A stretch of DNA of 64,000 nt, taken from NCBI GenBank assembly GCA_019925105.1, contig JAHGAU010000012.1:744001-808000 (forward strand), written 5' to 3'. The DNA is from Niebla homalea. Taxonomy: Eukaryota; Ascomycota; Lecanoromycetes; Lecanorales; Ramalinaceae. Each line of letters begins with the position of its first letter. Within the stretch, counting starts at the first letter, position 1. The notes under the pieces were generated by a model. It saw only the letters and a program-made list of their open reading frames with translations, was not told the DNA's origin and did no database searches. This document shows positions 30,833 through 41,969 of this stretch, in pieces. Both the position numbers and the translations under genes were made by a program.

Positions 30833-32638
30833 TCACGATGAAGCAACACCGGTGAATTCTTGCCCGTGTCTCATCGGGACCTGGGATTGCGCCATCTGAG
30901 GAGCAGGTACATGGTTCTGGAACACCATTGGAGCAGGGATTCTTCCAGCCATTACCGCGTCTGGACCCAGGGGCAACCACTTGACGTCCTCGAATCTGAC
31001 GAGTGGATGTGGCCGGCCGGTATGATCAGGCCTTGCCACAGGGTTGACCGCCACACCCCCTCTCCCTAAATACGTTGGGGCAACGGTGACGACCACGGAA
31101 TTGACAAAGCGTGAGTTCTCCGGCTGCAGCAGATCGCTGATTACCATTGCCCCGCCCTCAATCATCACGCTCTTGATGCCTTCTGCGGCCAGAGCCTTGA
31201 GGATGGCTTCCCAACGGAGCCGATAGCGAGTGTCGAACTGTGTCAGACCGAGGTATTTTCCGCCATAGTGCTTGAGCATCTCGAGTCTGTTCGGATCCAT
31301 CGCGAAGCCTGGCGCGATGATGACCCAAGGTGCCCTGCCTTTGCCCTTGGTCACTGTTTGAATGATCTTAGATTGCGGTGTGATCATCCATCTGGCATTT
31401 GGGTCGATGATCACCGGTCTAGGTTGCCCATCCCACCCGAGGCCTCCGTAACCACCAACGCCTTGTAGTCTACAGTTCAGGGCCGGGTCATCTGCTGTAG
31501 CCGTGCCAACGCCAATGATAAGAGCTTCGTGCTTTGACCGTAGATAATGTGTCATAGCTTTGGACTCGAGGCCGGAAAGATGTGTTTGCATGCCGGGAGC
31601 GAGGCTGAGGCACGAGTCCAGCGAGGTAGCATACGTAAGCGTCACATGTGGGAGACCGTCTGGTGAAAGAGAAGTATCATGGGCGGGTAAATATGGATCA
31701 AGGTGTTCCCTTAGGTCTGGCGGAAAGGCTAAGGCATCTGGCGGGTATATGTCTGGTACTGGCAATGAAGCTGGGGCTAACGCTGGTGTGTTTATATTGG
31801 TCAATGCCGGATCCAGGGCCGCTTGCTGTACGTCCATGGGCATAGAGACGTCTTGGTCGTCCCTTACAATTCCGTTCCCGTGGTCATACTTGTAACCTTC
31901 GTGCACCCTCAATTCATCTTTTCGTTCTTGACGCCAGTGTTGTGATGCATTTCTTACGTCATTTCGATTCAGGTACTTTCCTCCAGCATCACAAAGCTTA
32001 TCGTAGTCTTCATTCATGACTGTGAATACGGAGGCGGGCATGTATCCCTTCATGACCTCCGATCGGGCAATGTCCATCAACACGCTCGTCCTCTTGATCT
32101 TGTCGATATGGTCCAAGTCATGGGAATGCTGTGCATCATCGCCGATCCTCATGACTGTATAACCATGATATCCCCCTTCGTAGCGGATGGTCTTGAGTCG
32201 CATCTGACAGGTTCCACCTTCCCTGATCTGCTTCTTTCGGGTAGGCTGCCCTTCCCTCCGAGGTGTGTCGAGCTTGGGTGTGTACGTGGGGCGCTGCAGA
32301 CGACAGGCATAGTAATCTGTAATGTATTTTCCAGTCTTGTCGATGCCAGCCTTGTGTTGCCGCACCCATACATTGTCGACATATGGCCAGTATCGTTCAA
32401 ACTCGTCCACCTGAAGCTCAATCTTCTCCTTGACTTCAAATAATCGTTGCCGCATATCTGCTAGCTGCTGGGGCGGATGGTGTAGATCGCGCAGGGTCCT
32501 GGTGGGGTCTGGCGGTGCGGGAAGCTGTCGTGGGCTCTGTAATGGCTCGATAGAGCTTGTAGGAGGAACACCTTGAGGCGGTGTGTCCAAGCCCATGTCG
32601 GCAGCATCCGAGGTTGAATGAGTTGCAGACATTGTCAT
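30833..32638 (-). CDS. RIB7: RIB7-type riboflavin reductase fused to a putative FAR1/WRKY-GCM1-like zinc domain
   Basis: One uninterrupted frame of 601 aa. Residues about 330-575 are the RibD_C/Rib7 reductase (2,5-diamino-6-ribosylamino-pyrimidinone 5'-phosphate reductase, second step of fungal riboflavin synthesis), with HVTLTYATSLDSCLSLAPG, SKAMTHYLRSKHEALIIGVGT, DDPALNCRL and IEGGAMVISDLL. Residues about 75-260 are not part of normal Rib7: they show VDNVWVRQHKAG, YYACRL (C112), GGTCQMRLK (C144) and AQHSHDLDHIDKIKR (H171, H173). This C-X31-C-X26-H-X-H arrangement resembles the DNA-binding domain of FAR1/Mutator-like transposases and the WRKY-GCM1 group. A Pro/Ala-rich linker (270-310) joins the two. 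Standalone Rib7 is about 250-290 aa. In-frame ATGs at 31843 and 31837 could start a Rib7-only product. The Rib7 call is firm; the N-terminal assignment is by motif only. Paf1 lies upstream on the same strand. Confidence 0.88.
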   Translation of the reverse strand: MTMSATHSTSDAADMGLDTPPQGVPPTSSIEPLQSPRQLPAPPDPTRTLRDLHHPPQQLADMRQRLFEVKEKIELQVDEFERYWPYVDNVWVRQHKAGIDKTGKYITDYYACRLQRPTYTPKLDTPRREGQPTRKKQIREGGTCQMRLKTIRYEGGYHGYTVMRIGDDAQHSHDLDHIDKIKRTSVLMDIARSEVMKGYMPASVFTVMNEDYDKLCDAGGKYLNRNDVRNASQHWRQERKDELRVHEGYKYDHGNGIVRDDQDVSMPMDVQQAALDPALTNINTPALAPASLPVPDIYPPDALAFPPDLREHLDPYLPAHDTSLSPDGLPHVTLTYATSLDSCLSLAPGMQTHLSGLESKAMTHYLRSKHEALIIGVGTATADDPALNCRLQGVGGYGGLGWDGQPRPVIIDPNARWMITPQSKIIQTVTKGKGRAPWVIIAPGFAMDPNRLEMLKHYGGKYLGLTQFDTRYRLRWEAILKALAAEGIKSVMIEGGAMVISDLLQPENSRFVNSVVVTVAPTYLGRGGVAVNPVARPDHTGRPHPLVRFEDVKWLPLGPDAVMAGRIPAPMVFQNHVPAPQMAQSQVPMRHGQEFTGVASS

Positions 32639-33107
32639 GATCGTGATCGTAGTCTGATCTCACAGGAGAGACCTTGGAGATTCTGGTCGAATATTCATGG
32701 CCGGGAGAGCACAGGTCGCAAGTTCTACATCTTTCAATTACCGAGCCCTTGGGTGGCGAAGAATGTTTGGCTCTATCTCGCCTGCACGCCTTCCAACGTG
32801 AATATAGCTTCATGGTCGTCAGCATGCACTTCGAAGAACAGAATCAGGGAGAGGAGGACTGACCTTGAAGAGAAATCGACAAGATTTCGAGGAGTTTGTG
32901 GTGGGCAGAGCGCGAATTTAGCGGCTGTGCAGTCTAAGTTCCCAACCCCTTTTGAAGACGGCCATGATCGGTAAGCATTCACCTTGCACTGAAAAAACTT
33001 TGTCGTTCACTACCGGGTATTGCTAGCTAATATGCTCAAACGCTATGCTCGCTTCATGCAATAATATACGACTAAATCTACTGGATGGAAAGTGCCCCCT
33101 CTTTGGC
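32639..33107. promoter_or_regulatory. Upstream region of the RIB7-fusion gene
   Basis: About 470 bases between the fusion-gene ATG and the PAF1 stop on the same strand. Short open frames exist but none is convincing. Promoter presumed here. Confidence 0.4.
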
Positions 33108-34470
33108 TCAAGCCCCATTTGTGGTTACTGATCCAGGTAATAGCTCGACCTGATGACCTTTTCGTTTCTCAATCTCGTCCTCGTCTGCATCACGTACCAT
33201 CAAGTTGACTTCATCGGGCCTCTCACCCTCATCATTTACAGCCTTCTTCTGAGAACCCATGTTGGCAAGGTTCTTATTCCTTCTGGGCTTTAGCTGCATC
33301 TTCATACTGATGGGGTAGTAATAAGCCCCCTTCACAAGACGGCTTCCGACCAACGTGTCCTCAAGTTCTGGGTCGTGAAGAGCTAGCGCAACCTCCTTGT
33401 AGGGCTGTTCGACTGAGGTCAACTGTCTCCCCATGTCATATGTCCGGTGATGCTGGAATAAGAAGGATCGCGCCCCGCCCTGGCTTGCGGGCCCTTCTGG
33501 CTCTTCTTCATCGTCAATATAATCATATTTGCGTTTGACTCTCTGTGCCGTCTCCACGTCTTGCGGTAAATAGAACTCATAATCATAGTCTTCGCCTTCC
33601 CTTTCAGTCGGCATGATCAGGCCAATGTCCATGCGAGCATCGTGTTCCGCATTGATGTTGGTTGGGTTGCCTTGGAATTTCGATACGATGTAGGCACCAC
33701 CATCTGTGGTCGCACCCAGATCAGGTCTTACCGGGTATGAGTCCAGGAGTCGGAGATCAGGCTTGCTGGGATGCTTGGGACGTCTCCATGCCTCCAATTC
33801 GGCCGGGGTTGGCTGGGCGCCTCGCAAATGCTTAGGGTCGTCCTCACCAGTGTACATGTCATCTGGGTTGGCAATGTCGAAGCCTTTGATGACATGTCTG
33901 AGAATATTGATAGGATCTTCCTTGCTAGTATCGGTCTGCCGCCGTAGGACTTTGGAGACTGGGGACTTTGGTGCGGCCTTGGCAGCGTTGGCGTTGGCCT
34001 CTGCTCGAGCTTTGGCGTCTGATGATATATACTCCGTTCGTCTCAGAAAGCTGTGACCTCCAGTACTGAACTTGGGCTTGCCAAGATCGGATAAAGGGCG
34101 AAGTAGATTTTTGTCTTTGGGATGTATGGGCGGGAGGGACAGTGGTGCTTGAATTGCTGTATAAAGATTAGGCTGGATAATATCCAATGGAGGTGAATCT
34201 TGAGGTCATACAGCTCTCATCGCCATCAAAGATTCCAGGCATTCCCACGAGATCAATGGGCATGCCTAATTCGGCATCAGCTTCGATGTTCAGTGGCTGC
34301 TGTCTAGCCATCCTTGAAGCGAATGCAGCTGATGTATAGTGCTGGAGACCTTCTATAGGTATATTCAGGAGTTTCGGTGCTCCAGGAGGTGGAGGCAGGG
34401 TGTTTTCGTAGCGTATGCGAGCAATATAATCCTGATGGTATCCACGCTCCGCTGTCCGCTGGGAGGCCAT
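33108..34470 (-). CDS. PAF1: Paf1, RNA polymerase II-associated factor
   Basis: Exons (complement) 33108-34156 and 34212-34470 with a 55-base intron give 435 aa. Paf1 is the core subunit of the Paf1 complex that links RNA polymerase II elongation to histone modification. The N-terminus has HQDYIARIRYENTLPPPPGAPKLL, the family hallmark. Joining the exons gives FDGDESSIQAPLSLPPIHPKD, which selected the acceptor TATACAG over the nearer TATCCAG, since the latter introduces a stop. Further conserved parts are WLRR-like RRTEYISSD, the EAWRRPKHPSKPDLRLLDSYPVRPDL region and FLFQHHRTYDMGRQL. The C-terminus is charged and acidic, as usual. Confidence 0.95.
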
Positions 34471-34948
34471 GATCGTGCAAAGTGTTCACAACCTAGGCCA
34501 ATCGATATCGAAATTTTTCACAATATCAATGTAGTGTCATTGACGCACGTCAGCTGGAGAGGGTGCCGAAGGAATCGCGATTCTAGCTACGGCATCTGAG
34601 AAAGAATAAACGGCATGGTTGAATATTATCATCGAGACGCTATACCTCTTTCGGAAAAAATCATCCACAAAACAGTATCCTAGGGAGTCCTTCGAACACA
34701 TTGAGGGCTGGGATATTGAAGGGCAGAATCTATATCTAGTCGAGACATCAAATTCATGACATTGAAATTGATATCACCAAATCCTTATGCACTTGCAAGC
34801 CAAAAGCTTTTCATTAGGAGCCTTGTCTATCGCAACAATATCCGCTCCGCCTGGTATGTCAAAAGCTGCTCGTGATACATCATGAAGGTGTCATCATGCC
34901 TCCAGAAATGTATCAGCCAAAAGCTACCCATGCCGACCTGCTCAAGCA
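34471..34948. other. Intergenic between PAF1 start and ARP8 stop
   Basis: About 480 bases. Presumed PAF1 promoter and ARP8 3' region. Nothing else supported. A short A/T-rich part near 34600-34760 has no coding potential. Confidence 0.45.
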
Positions 34949-37163
34949 TCACCACGCCCACATGCACTTGTAAGCCAAAAGCCTTGCTCCCAATCGATCG
35001 TACTCCATACGTCCAATCCAACTATCACTTGAGCTTCGCAGCTTTCCAAAGATACTGCCGCCTTTCCAAATGACAAATTGAGGATCAAGCTCCCTTGGCG
35101 GTGCTCCAATGAGTATGTCTTTTGCCCAGCCCGGCCGAAGCTCCTTCAAACGTTGTTCCAAGAACACATGGAAGCCTGGTATTTGTGCGCCGCCGCCAAT
35201 TACCATGATCTTTTCAACATACTCGCGCATCTTTCTCTCATCCCCACGTGCTGCCTGGTAAATTGAGGTGAGAATTGCCTGATCGAGGGGCATAACAGGG
35301 AGCACGTCATCTCGGAGGGACGGTGCCAGGTCGCTCTCAGCAGCTTTCTCGTCCCCGGTTGGCATAGCCGGGTCGTCATCATCTGGAGCAGGAGTTCCAA
35401 CAGCAGACGCTGAAGCGCGATCTGCCTCGGCTAACTTAGGTAATAGATTTAAGGACCTCTTTTCGCCCGCTGGCGTCGAGGCGCCATTTGCTCCATCACC
35501 ATTGATGGGACCGTTCCCGGGCAGGGGCGGTGCTATCAACTCAATCACAGTCGATTGCGCTGCAGACGTTGGATCATTGTAACTGTCATCGTACAGATCT
35601 CGTGATGGTCCGATGAGCTTTCTCCTGCCTTTAAGCTTTTCACTCGCATCAAAGAGCGAGGGCTCATAGTAACCTTGTGGCGCAAGGAGGACCTCGTCGT
35701 AGGTTTTGAAATTGTATTTCCTCGTATCTTGTCCAAAAGCGCGCAGGTGAAAATCGAACAGCTGTGGACTGATATCCTGCTCGTTCATGGTACATACCTT
35801 CGCCTTCAATTCTTCAGCCAGCAGGAAGTCATAGCGACGTCGTAGATCGATCTCTTCATAAGGAAAATGGTCGAAGAGCATCATTTTGATGAAAGTCTCT
35901 GTTACATCTGCGCCTCCATACTTGAGATTGAGGCGCGAATTCTCAATGCACAGTCCTTCCTCAACGCAGCAGATTGATGTCTTTTGAGCTCCGACATCGA
36001 CAACGCAACAGGTGATCAAACCTGCGCCAAAAGTGGCTGCGAGGCTTTCCTGAATGAGTGACACCTGCTTGAATCCAAAGTCACGCATTAGCATATCAAG
36101 CGAGGAGGTCACGTAGTCGCGCTCATACAGATCCGGAACTACAAAAACACAGCTGTACTGGCCCCAGTCTCGCTTCTTGCGAAGGCCAAGTTGCGATTTG
36201 ATCGCTTCTTCAATGATTGTGGAGAAATCCTCGTAAAGATCTCTCTTGGATTTGTAGTCGGCTTCATTGAGCCACCCATGCTTCATAGGCCAGAACAACT
36301 TGTATCGGGGATTGGAGTTGTCTGGTATTCGCAATGCTTCCTTACCGCAAACGAAGCCAGGAGCGTGCTTGGGGTCCTTGGGTATCTCGGTCCAGTCGAT
36401 CTGCATCGGATCGTTGTGCGTCGGGATCTCGTCCGGAGGTGCCCGCTTATTGTAGTTGACAATTAATTCCTTGGAATTGGGCAACACTCTGCGCTTGTTG
36501 GCACGCATGTGTATCTTCAGATCTGCACACATCTGGATATATTGCTTTGCGAAGTCGTCCCCAAACATTTTGCTATGCTCCATTTGCGTGCCGTCATCCA
36601 GTCTTCTCCGTTTTGGGCGAGGTTCATCTCCATCCTCCTCAGACTCGCTGTTATTCCACCTTCTCGCAATGACCATTGGTACGGTTTTGGGCAGAGCGTC
36701 ACTTGCCAGTCCAATGCGTAGATTCTGGCTCCCTGGATGTATGACAATCACTTTCGATCCTGATATCTCTTGGTCCGTTTCCGCCTCTGCGCCGTCCTCT
36801 ATGCCCTCATCATCCATATCCACGTCCTGGCCGTCCACGTCCGGATCATTGGGTTGCGGGAAATTGCGGTCTCGATCGCGAGCTATCATCTTATCGGCCA
36901 GAACGCTTCTTCTCGCCTCCTGTATCAAGCGTAGAGGCAGGATCTGATCATCTCGTTTTAGATACTCGGTATAGTAGTTCTTTTGATTGATGGTCGAGAT
37001 CTGAGGCCAGGCCGTCAGATCCATGTTGTTGTCTGTCCGCTCCAGACCTACGCAAGCCATTCGTATCAGTGAAAGCCTCGGGGAAGGGGTTGGAGTTGTG
37101 GAATGTACCTTCTTCTCGCAGACGCGCTGCGCCTGACTTCTTGCCCACCACCTTGACCGGCAT
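34949..37163 (-). CDS. ARP8: Actin-related protein Arp8 (INO80 chromatin remodeller subunit)
   Basis: Exons (complement) 34949-37047 and 37109-37163 with a 61-base intron give 717 aa. Arp8 is a nuclear subunit of INO80 that helps bind nucleosomes. The first exon is MPVKVVGKKSGAARLREE and the junction yields REEGLERTDNNMDLTAWPQIS. Actin-fold landmarks are IVIHPGSQNLRIGLASD (phosphate 1 loop), VVDVGAQKTSICCVEEG (phosphate 2 loop), NSRLNLKYGGADVTE, and the C-terminal VEKIMVIGGGAQIPGFHVFLEQRL and FVIWKGGSIFGKL. Long insertions between these (residues about 80-190 and 520-620) are the mark of Arp8. It is divergent from ARL1. Confidence 0.96.
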
Positions 37164-37644
37164 TGTTGCAGAATAACACCTCGATTTGTGGCAATGAGAA
37201 GGAAAGGTCTCAAGCTTAATACCACTCTACCAGCCTTATTGAGCAGAGCCGGACCATCATGTGTGCAAAGTAATAAGATCTGCTAGAGAGCGTTGCGCGA
37301 GGGATGATTCTGCGGGACAGACCAGCCCCTGCAGCCCTGCTTTGTGGCTTGTTGCCTTTTTGGCCCTTTCCGGACGGAGCACACGAACCCATGATGAACC
37401 ACCATCCGAGGCGATCCTTGAGGCCACCACCTCGGGTCCCGCATAACGCTTACAATAGCAGCTCAGTGTACATTTGACCGTGTCGTGTTATGATACTTGT
37501 CCTTTGCACCCAACTGGCATTGGACCACACTTGCTGAAGGTGACGCCCTGCATAATCACCCTACCCTGTCATCCTAGCGGCGCTCCGTCCAACAAAACAA
37601 GATCTGCTGGCACAAAGCCTCCATCGCAAATCGTACTACAGAGG
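37164..37644. promoter_or_regulatory. Divergent region between ARP8 and ARL1
   Basis: About 480 bases between divergent start codons. Both promoters must lie here. No site could be assigned with confidence. Confidence 0.45.
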
Positions 37645-38450
37645 ATGGGAGGATGGATGTCCCGGCTACAGTCCTTGGTATGGTCGAAGAAAGAGATACG
37701 AATCCTGATCCTCGGCCTTGTGAGAGCGACTTCCGTGTCCATTCTGTCGGGCTTTTTGTACTGAAGCTCATGCCAGGATAATGCGGGAAAGACAACGTTG
37801 CTCTATAGACTCAAGGTACTTAGGAGCGATTGGCCAAAAACCACTGTCTTGACCAGCATTGACGGATCAAGATCGGTGAAGTAGTAACAACAATACCAAC
37901 CATAGGCTTCAACGTGGAGTCCGTCGTTTATAAGAATCTGAATTTCAATGTTTGGGTAAGGCAACCCTCTGACCACTGACATCACTCCTTCGGTCTGCGA
38001 GTCGACGTCTAATCCGTTGCATTCTCCCTTGTAGGACCTTGGCGGCCAAACCTCCATACGGCCATACTGGCGGTGCTACTACGCCAACACAGCGGCCGTC
38101 ATCTTTGTCATCGACTCGACGGATATAGACCGGCTGCACACTGCCTCGGAAGAACTCGCAGCCATGCTGAACGAAGAGGAACTTCAAGACGCCGGATTGC
38201 TAGTCTTTGCAAATAAACAAGATCAACCGGGTGCAAAAGGTGCTGGTGAAATTTCAGAAGCGCTGAACTTGGGAGAACTAAGGGATCGAAATTGGAGTAT
38301 TGTTGCCTGCTCGGCGATAGATGGGAGGGGCATCGACGAGGGAATGGACTGGCTAGTCGTGGGTTTCCTCCCAATTGTCGTTGATATAGGACCGGGGTAT
38401 GAGACCAATGCTAATATTGGTGATAGGGGACCGTCAATGCAGAATCATGA
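37645..38450 (+). CDS. ARL1: Arl1, ARF-like small GTPase of the trans-Golgi
   Basis: Five exons: 37645-37719, 37777-37815, 37872-37955, 38035-38358 and 38427-38450, giving 181 aa. Arl1 recruits GRIP-domain golgins at the trans-Golgi. It starts MGGWMSRL, so Gly2 can be N-myristoylated. The P-loop GLDNAGKT (24-31) is split by intron 1. [11 protein letters not shown] is switch I, WDLGGQ (66-71) forms across intron 3, NKQD is at 126-129, and the G5-type SAI near residue 160. The last exon of 24 bases supplies only GTVNAES; it was found because the previous exon would otherwise read on with no homology, and it restores the usual length. Introns are 57, 56, 79 and 68 bases. It is convergent with the TMEM16 gene. 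Confidence 0.93.
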
Positions 38451-38685
38451 CCTCCAATTGGGAGAGATAACGTCCATATACCCATTTGCATATACGATGA
38501 TTAGCGCCCCTAGATATTTACATCAATCACCATCACCAGTCGTTTCGTTACCAGCATTGCTCGCATCAGAGGATCAGGACGATTAAATGGGTCCATCAAC
38601 CAATCTCAAGCATGTACCAGCGTTTTCCATTGAGTTTCGCGACCAAGACTATCAACTAGCTTTTTGGCTTGTCGGAAATGGAACA

Positions 38686-41018
38686 TTATTGCTGCTTTTT
38701 GCCTTCTCTAGGCGCCATGTGTTCGATCAGCCGCATTCCAACCTTTGCGCTCTCCTCCCAGCTCCTCTGTCTGTTCCAGAACTGGTCCACTGGACTACTG
38801 GCTTTCAAAGTAGATTGACGAGCATCTTCCTCGAGCGACGCGCGAGTGATCTTCTCGCTCTCCATGGGCGGTGGCAACTCCATTGCGTTCTCACCGAGAG
38901 ATTCCTGCAGGTATCGCTTGCGAACTTGGAATCGCTCAGCTCGCTCCTTTTGCATTCCAGGAGAGTCAAGCTTTGATATGGCGATACCTACACCCCAAGT
39001 GACCAATAAGTAGATATGTTCTGAGAAGAAGATTGTGAGCAGAAGCCCCCAGCCTTTGATGTCCGTAGGCCTGCCATCAGGTCCTAAGCCATCATTGCTG
39101 AAAAGATACACCAAAGCCGCTGTAGTGATACTACCAAGCCAAGCTAGGAAGCCTAGGCTGTCAAGCCAAGGCCCGATGCTGTCCGCTCTGTGAGGAATAG
39201 GTCTCTGCATTTCTAAGCAGATCTTTACAGCATCCGAGCGTAACTCTATCCAGTTGTTGACTAGGAACGAGCAAGCCGTGAGCGGCCATACTACAGAGAA
39301 GAGAGCCAAGTAGCCAAATTGTACCACCATTTCGCGGAGATCGGTGGTAACATCGTAGACATCCAGCTCGGCTTCGTTTCGCACTCGGGCAAGGAACTCT
39401 GCCTCCTCCGGCATGTCGTTTGCACCCGCATATGGTGCGGCTCCGCCTTTCTTCGCAGCCCGCTCTGTCTTCATATCCTGATACTTCGAGAAGGCTCTGC
39501 GCTTCACGTACGGAACGATAGTTTCCATAGCGAAGTTGACGATTTGTGCTGTGACGGTGAAATAAATCACTTGTTTCCTCAGTCTCTCAGGATTGATGAC
39601 GAAGGCGCTGGTTGATGGAGTTTCCAGCTGCTTGTCATTGTCCGCGAATGGCTTGGCTGTCAACGAGAACACGTCTAGGTAGGGGACAATAAGTGCCCCG
39701 AAAGGAACATACACGAATGCTGTTAGAAAGACCGGCAGGTAGGACGTTATGAAATTGAGGATGAAAATTTTGGATGTCATGGCAGACTCATAGCTGTCTG
39801 TCGTATCCCAATTCTCATATTCGTTCAATCGAGATGCAAAGTCAGTTAGCAGCGTGGAAATGGTGGGAATCAGCCCCGTCAAAAGTACGGTAGGAAGAAA
39901 TACCTGATTTGATGTTAGACTGACACGAAGAACAAGGCACATCATCCACTTACCAAATAGTTTTTGAATGGCCCGTTGTAAACCTCGGACAGAAATATTT
40001 CGATACCAAAGCAGGTAGCAATGATTGTGCCCAAGGCGGCGGATGCGATGATAGCGAATGGAATTTGAAGAAGCTGTCTCGTCAGTCGTTTCGTCGCTGG
40101 GAAGATCTGAACAACTTCTCCAGTGATAGGATCTTCGATTTCTTTTTCGTGTTTGAATTCTCTCCTTTTCTCCTGGATTGCGGAGACGCCTTTGACACCC
40201 CACCTTACTCCGAGGTCGACTTCTTGACGCTTCCAGTATTCAATGAACACGACGCACCATAATCCATTGATCACCGCGTATACTGGAGAGAAATGTCCCA
40301 AGAGGACCCAGCATGAAAAGCCAAAGGCGGCTGGAAATAGCAAGAAGGAAAAGTAAGATTGCGTGAATGCAAAATAGTAGGCAATCTTTTCGCCGAGTCG
40401 ATTCCGAATCTCGTCCAAATCTTCGACCTTCAGAAAAGTCACAGTAGACCATTTCTTGATCCATTCCTTGTTGTAGGTATGATCATGCAAGGGAAAGATT
40501 GACTCCACATTCTCCCAGGCGCCTTGTTTTGGTGTGATGCCTGCCCCTCCTTCTTCAGGGGGGTTTGCAATCATCCCATAAACAATTCTCAGCCTTTCAG
40601 CTTCGGTCAATGACTGGCTCGTAAGGATGTTGTGGGTCTCGCGGTCTGGCTGCGCGGCACGGACTCCAAAGAGCCAATCCTTGACCCTGGATATTTGTTA
40701 TGCTGATTCTCACAAGCGATTCATCACTCATACCTTGATCTATATACTGCATTGTTGAGACGCTCTTGGGAAGCCGTTCTCACAAATACTAGGATTGAAA
40801 GATTTTGGCCGTTTCGAACTTCAATTGAAAGGCCAACCTTTGCCAGAGCTTGGACAAGCTTTTCAAAGTCAGTGCTTGCCTCTTTTTTTCCTAGATATCC
40901 TGTGCTCAGCGAACGACCTAAATCCGACAGGCAAATACTCGCCAGTCTCGGGGAAGCGGTAGACGATCACATAGTCAACGTCAAGATTCGAACGCAATGC
41001 AGTATTGTGAGGTGCCAT
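38686..41018 (-). CDS. TMEM16/anoctamin family lipid scramblase (fungal Ist2-like)
   Basis: Exons (complement) 38686-39903, 39954-40686, 40734-40874 and 40939-41018 give 723 aa with introns of 50, 47 and 64 bases. Fungal TMEM16 proteins are calcium-activated phospholipid scramblases and ER-plasma membrane tethers. The cytosolic N-terminal domain has VDYVIVYRF, then FEKLVQALAKVGLSIEVR and ILVFVRTAS. The hallmark stretch VESIFPLHDHTYNKEWIKKW follows. Membrane segments include YFAFTQSYFSFL and FITSYLPVFLTAFVYVPFG. Segments around the usual calcium sites are FTVTAQIVNFAMETIVPYVKR, NNWIELRSDA and SEHIYLL. Similarity to the structurally known Nectria and Aspergillus proteins runs along the whole length. 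The 5' splice site of intron 1 was taken as GA|GTATTT; a GC donor four bases upstream in the coding sense would also keep the frame. The C-terminal tail is short, unlike yeast Ist2. Confidence 0.94.
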
Positions 41019-41289
41019 TCTGTAGCCTCCACAGGCGCTTTGCCTCGTTAGAAAAAGGTTTGCTGATAAGTATGAGGGAAGGCAAGCTTGACAGGCTTGT
41101 TTCTCACTGGTGACAGAATCCCAAGGAGCTTGGAACTTGGAACGTTGATCAGACGTCATTGGGCGCGCCAAACGCGGCCGGCGCGTCCGAGCGGTCACTA
41201 CCTGGCCACCAGACTTTCTTGCCGTGATTCGTTGCCCTATCACGATATATAGCTGCCACCAATCCTGCCGTATCGCTACTTCTAGAGTG
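41019..41289. promoter_or_regulatory. Shared divergent promoter region, TMEM16 and ATL1
   Basis: Only 271 bases separate the two divergent start codons, so the promoters must overlap or abut. No specific site assigned. Confidence 0.45.
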
Positions 41290-41969
41290 ATGGCACGTTC
41301 TGATGAGGCTGAATGGTGGTTCAACGCTGTCTATAGTGCCGTGCAAGAGGTTTGCCAGTGCTGCTGTTCGCTTGACACCAGCTCACAGACATGCAAGGTT
41401 CCCTACGGGCGCGTTACGAGCTATGGCCATATTGCCATGCTCTTAGGAAGACGTGCGTGTGTTGATTGAACCCCGTCTATTATTTACTGTCTCAAATGCA
41501 ATGACAGTGCGAACGTTCAGGTCATTGATAATTTTCCAGCCCAATGTCCTCGGTCAGTGCTCATGGTGTGTTTGATAGCGTCGCAATACAATTGTAACCA
41601 AGGACGTTTGCAGTCAAGTCGGCGTCTGCCTGAAACATCTACCAGGCTTTGCTCCAAACAACGATCATCATTTTCATGACCAGAATGTACCATGGCAACG
41701 AGTCATAAACGCGAAAGGCATGATCTCTCCCAGGTATTCATGACCCCAAGCTGATCCTTTGATTGGGCCCTGGGTAATTCTAATATAAGATCAGAGGCCC
41801 TGGAGGTGCTTCAAGGCAAGCCGCTGCTCTGAGGGGCGAAGGAGTCATCGTACAAGCAAGTCCAATGGGTGAATTGGCAATAGATCTCGAAAGCTATGGG
41901 TGGTTCCCGGATATTCTACCTAGTGAAGAAGCTGAAGACAGCGATTCACCAGAAGAGGAGAATGTCTGA
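41290..41969 (+). CDS. ATL1: Atl1-type alkyltransferase-like DNA damage protein
   Basis: Five exons: 41290-41349, 41398-41452, 41540-41552, 41614-41733 and 41795-41969, total 140 aa. ATL proteins bind O6-alkylguanine without repairing it and channel it into nucleotide excision repair. The spliced protein aligns end to end with fission yeast Atl1 as I recall it: VPYGRVTSYGHIAMLLGRP, then RQVGVCLKHL, VPWQRVINAKGMISPRGPGGA and LRGEGVIV. The alkyl-acceptor Cys of true MGMT (PCHR) is replaced by Trp in PWQR, which defines the ATL class. Exon 3 is only 13 bases long (codes PQCPR across its borders) but is required to keep both frame and length. The first intron (48 bases, GTTTGC donor) is in frame and stop-free. 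C-terminus is acidic. Confidence 0.9.

Noticed and set aside
40869..40945. GC-AG intron in the TMEM16 gene
   Set aside because: A GT donor four bases downstream (in the coding sense) with acceptor GGCAAG keeps the frame and gives a plausible sequence, so the rarer GC donor is not needed.
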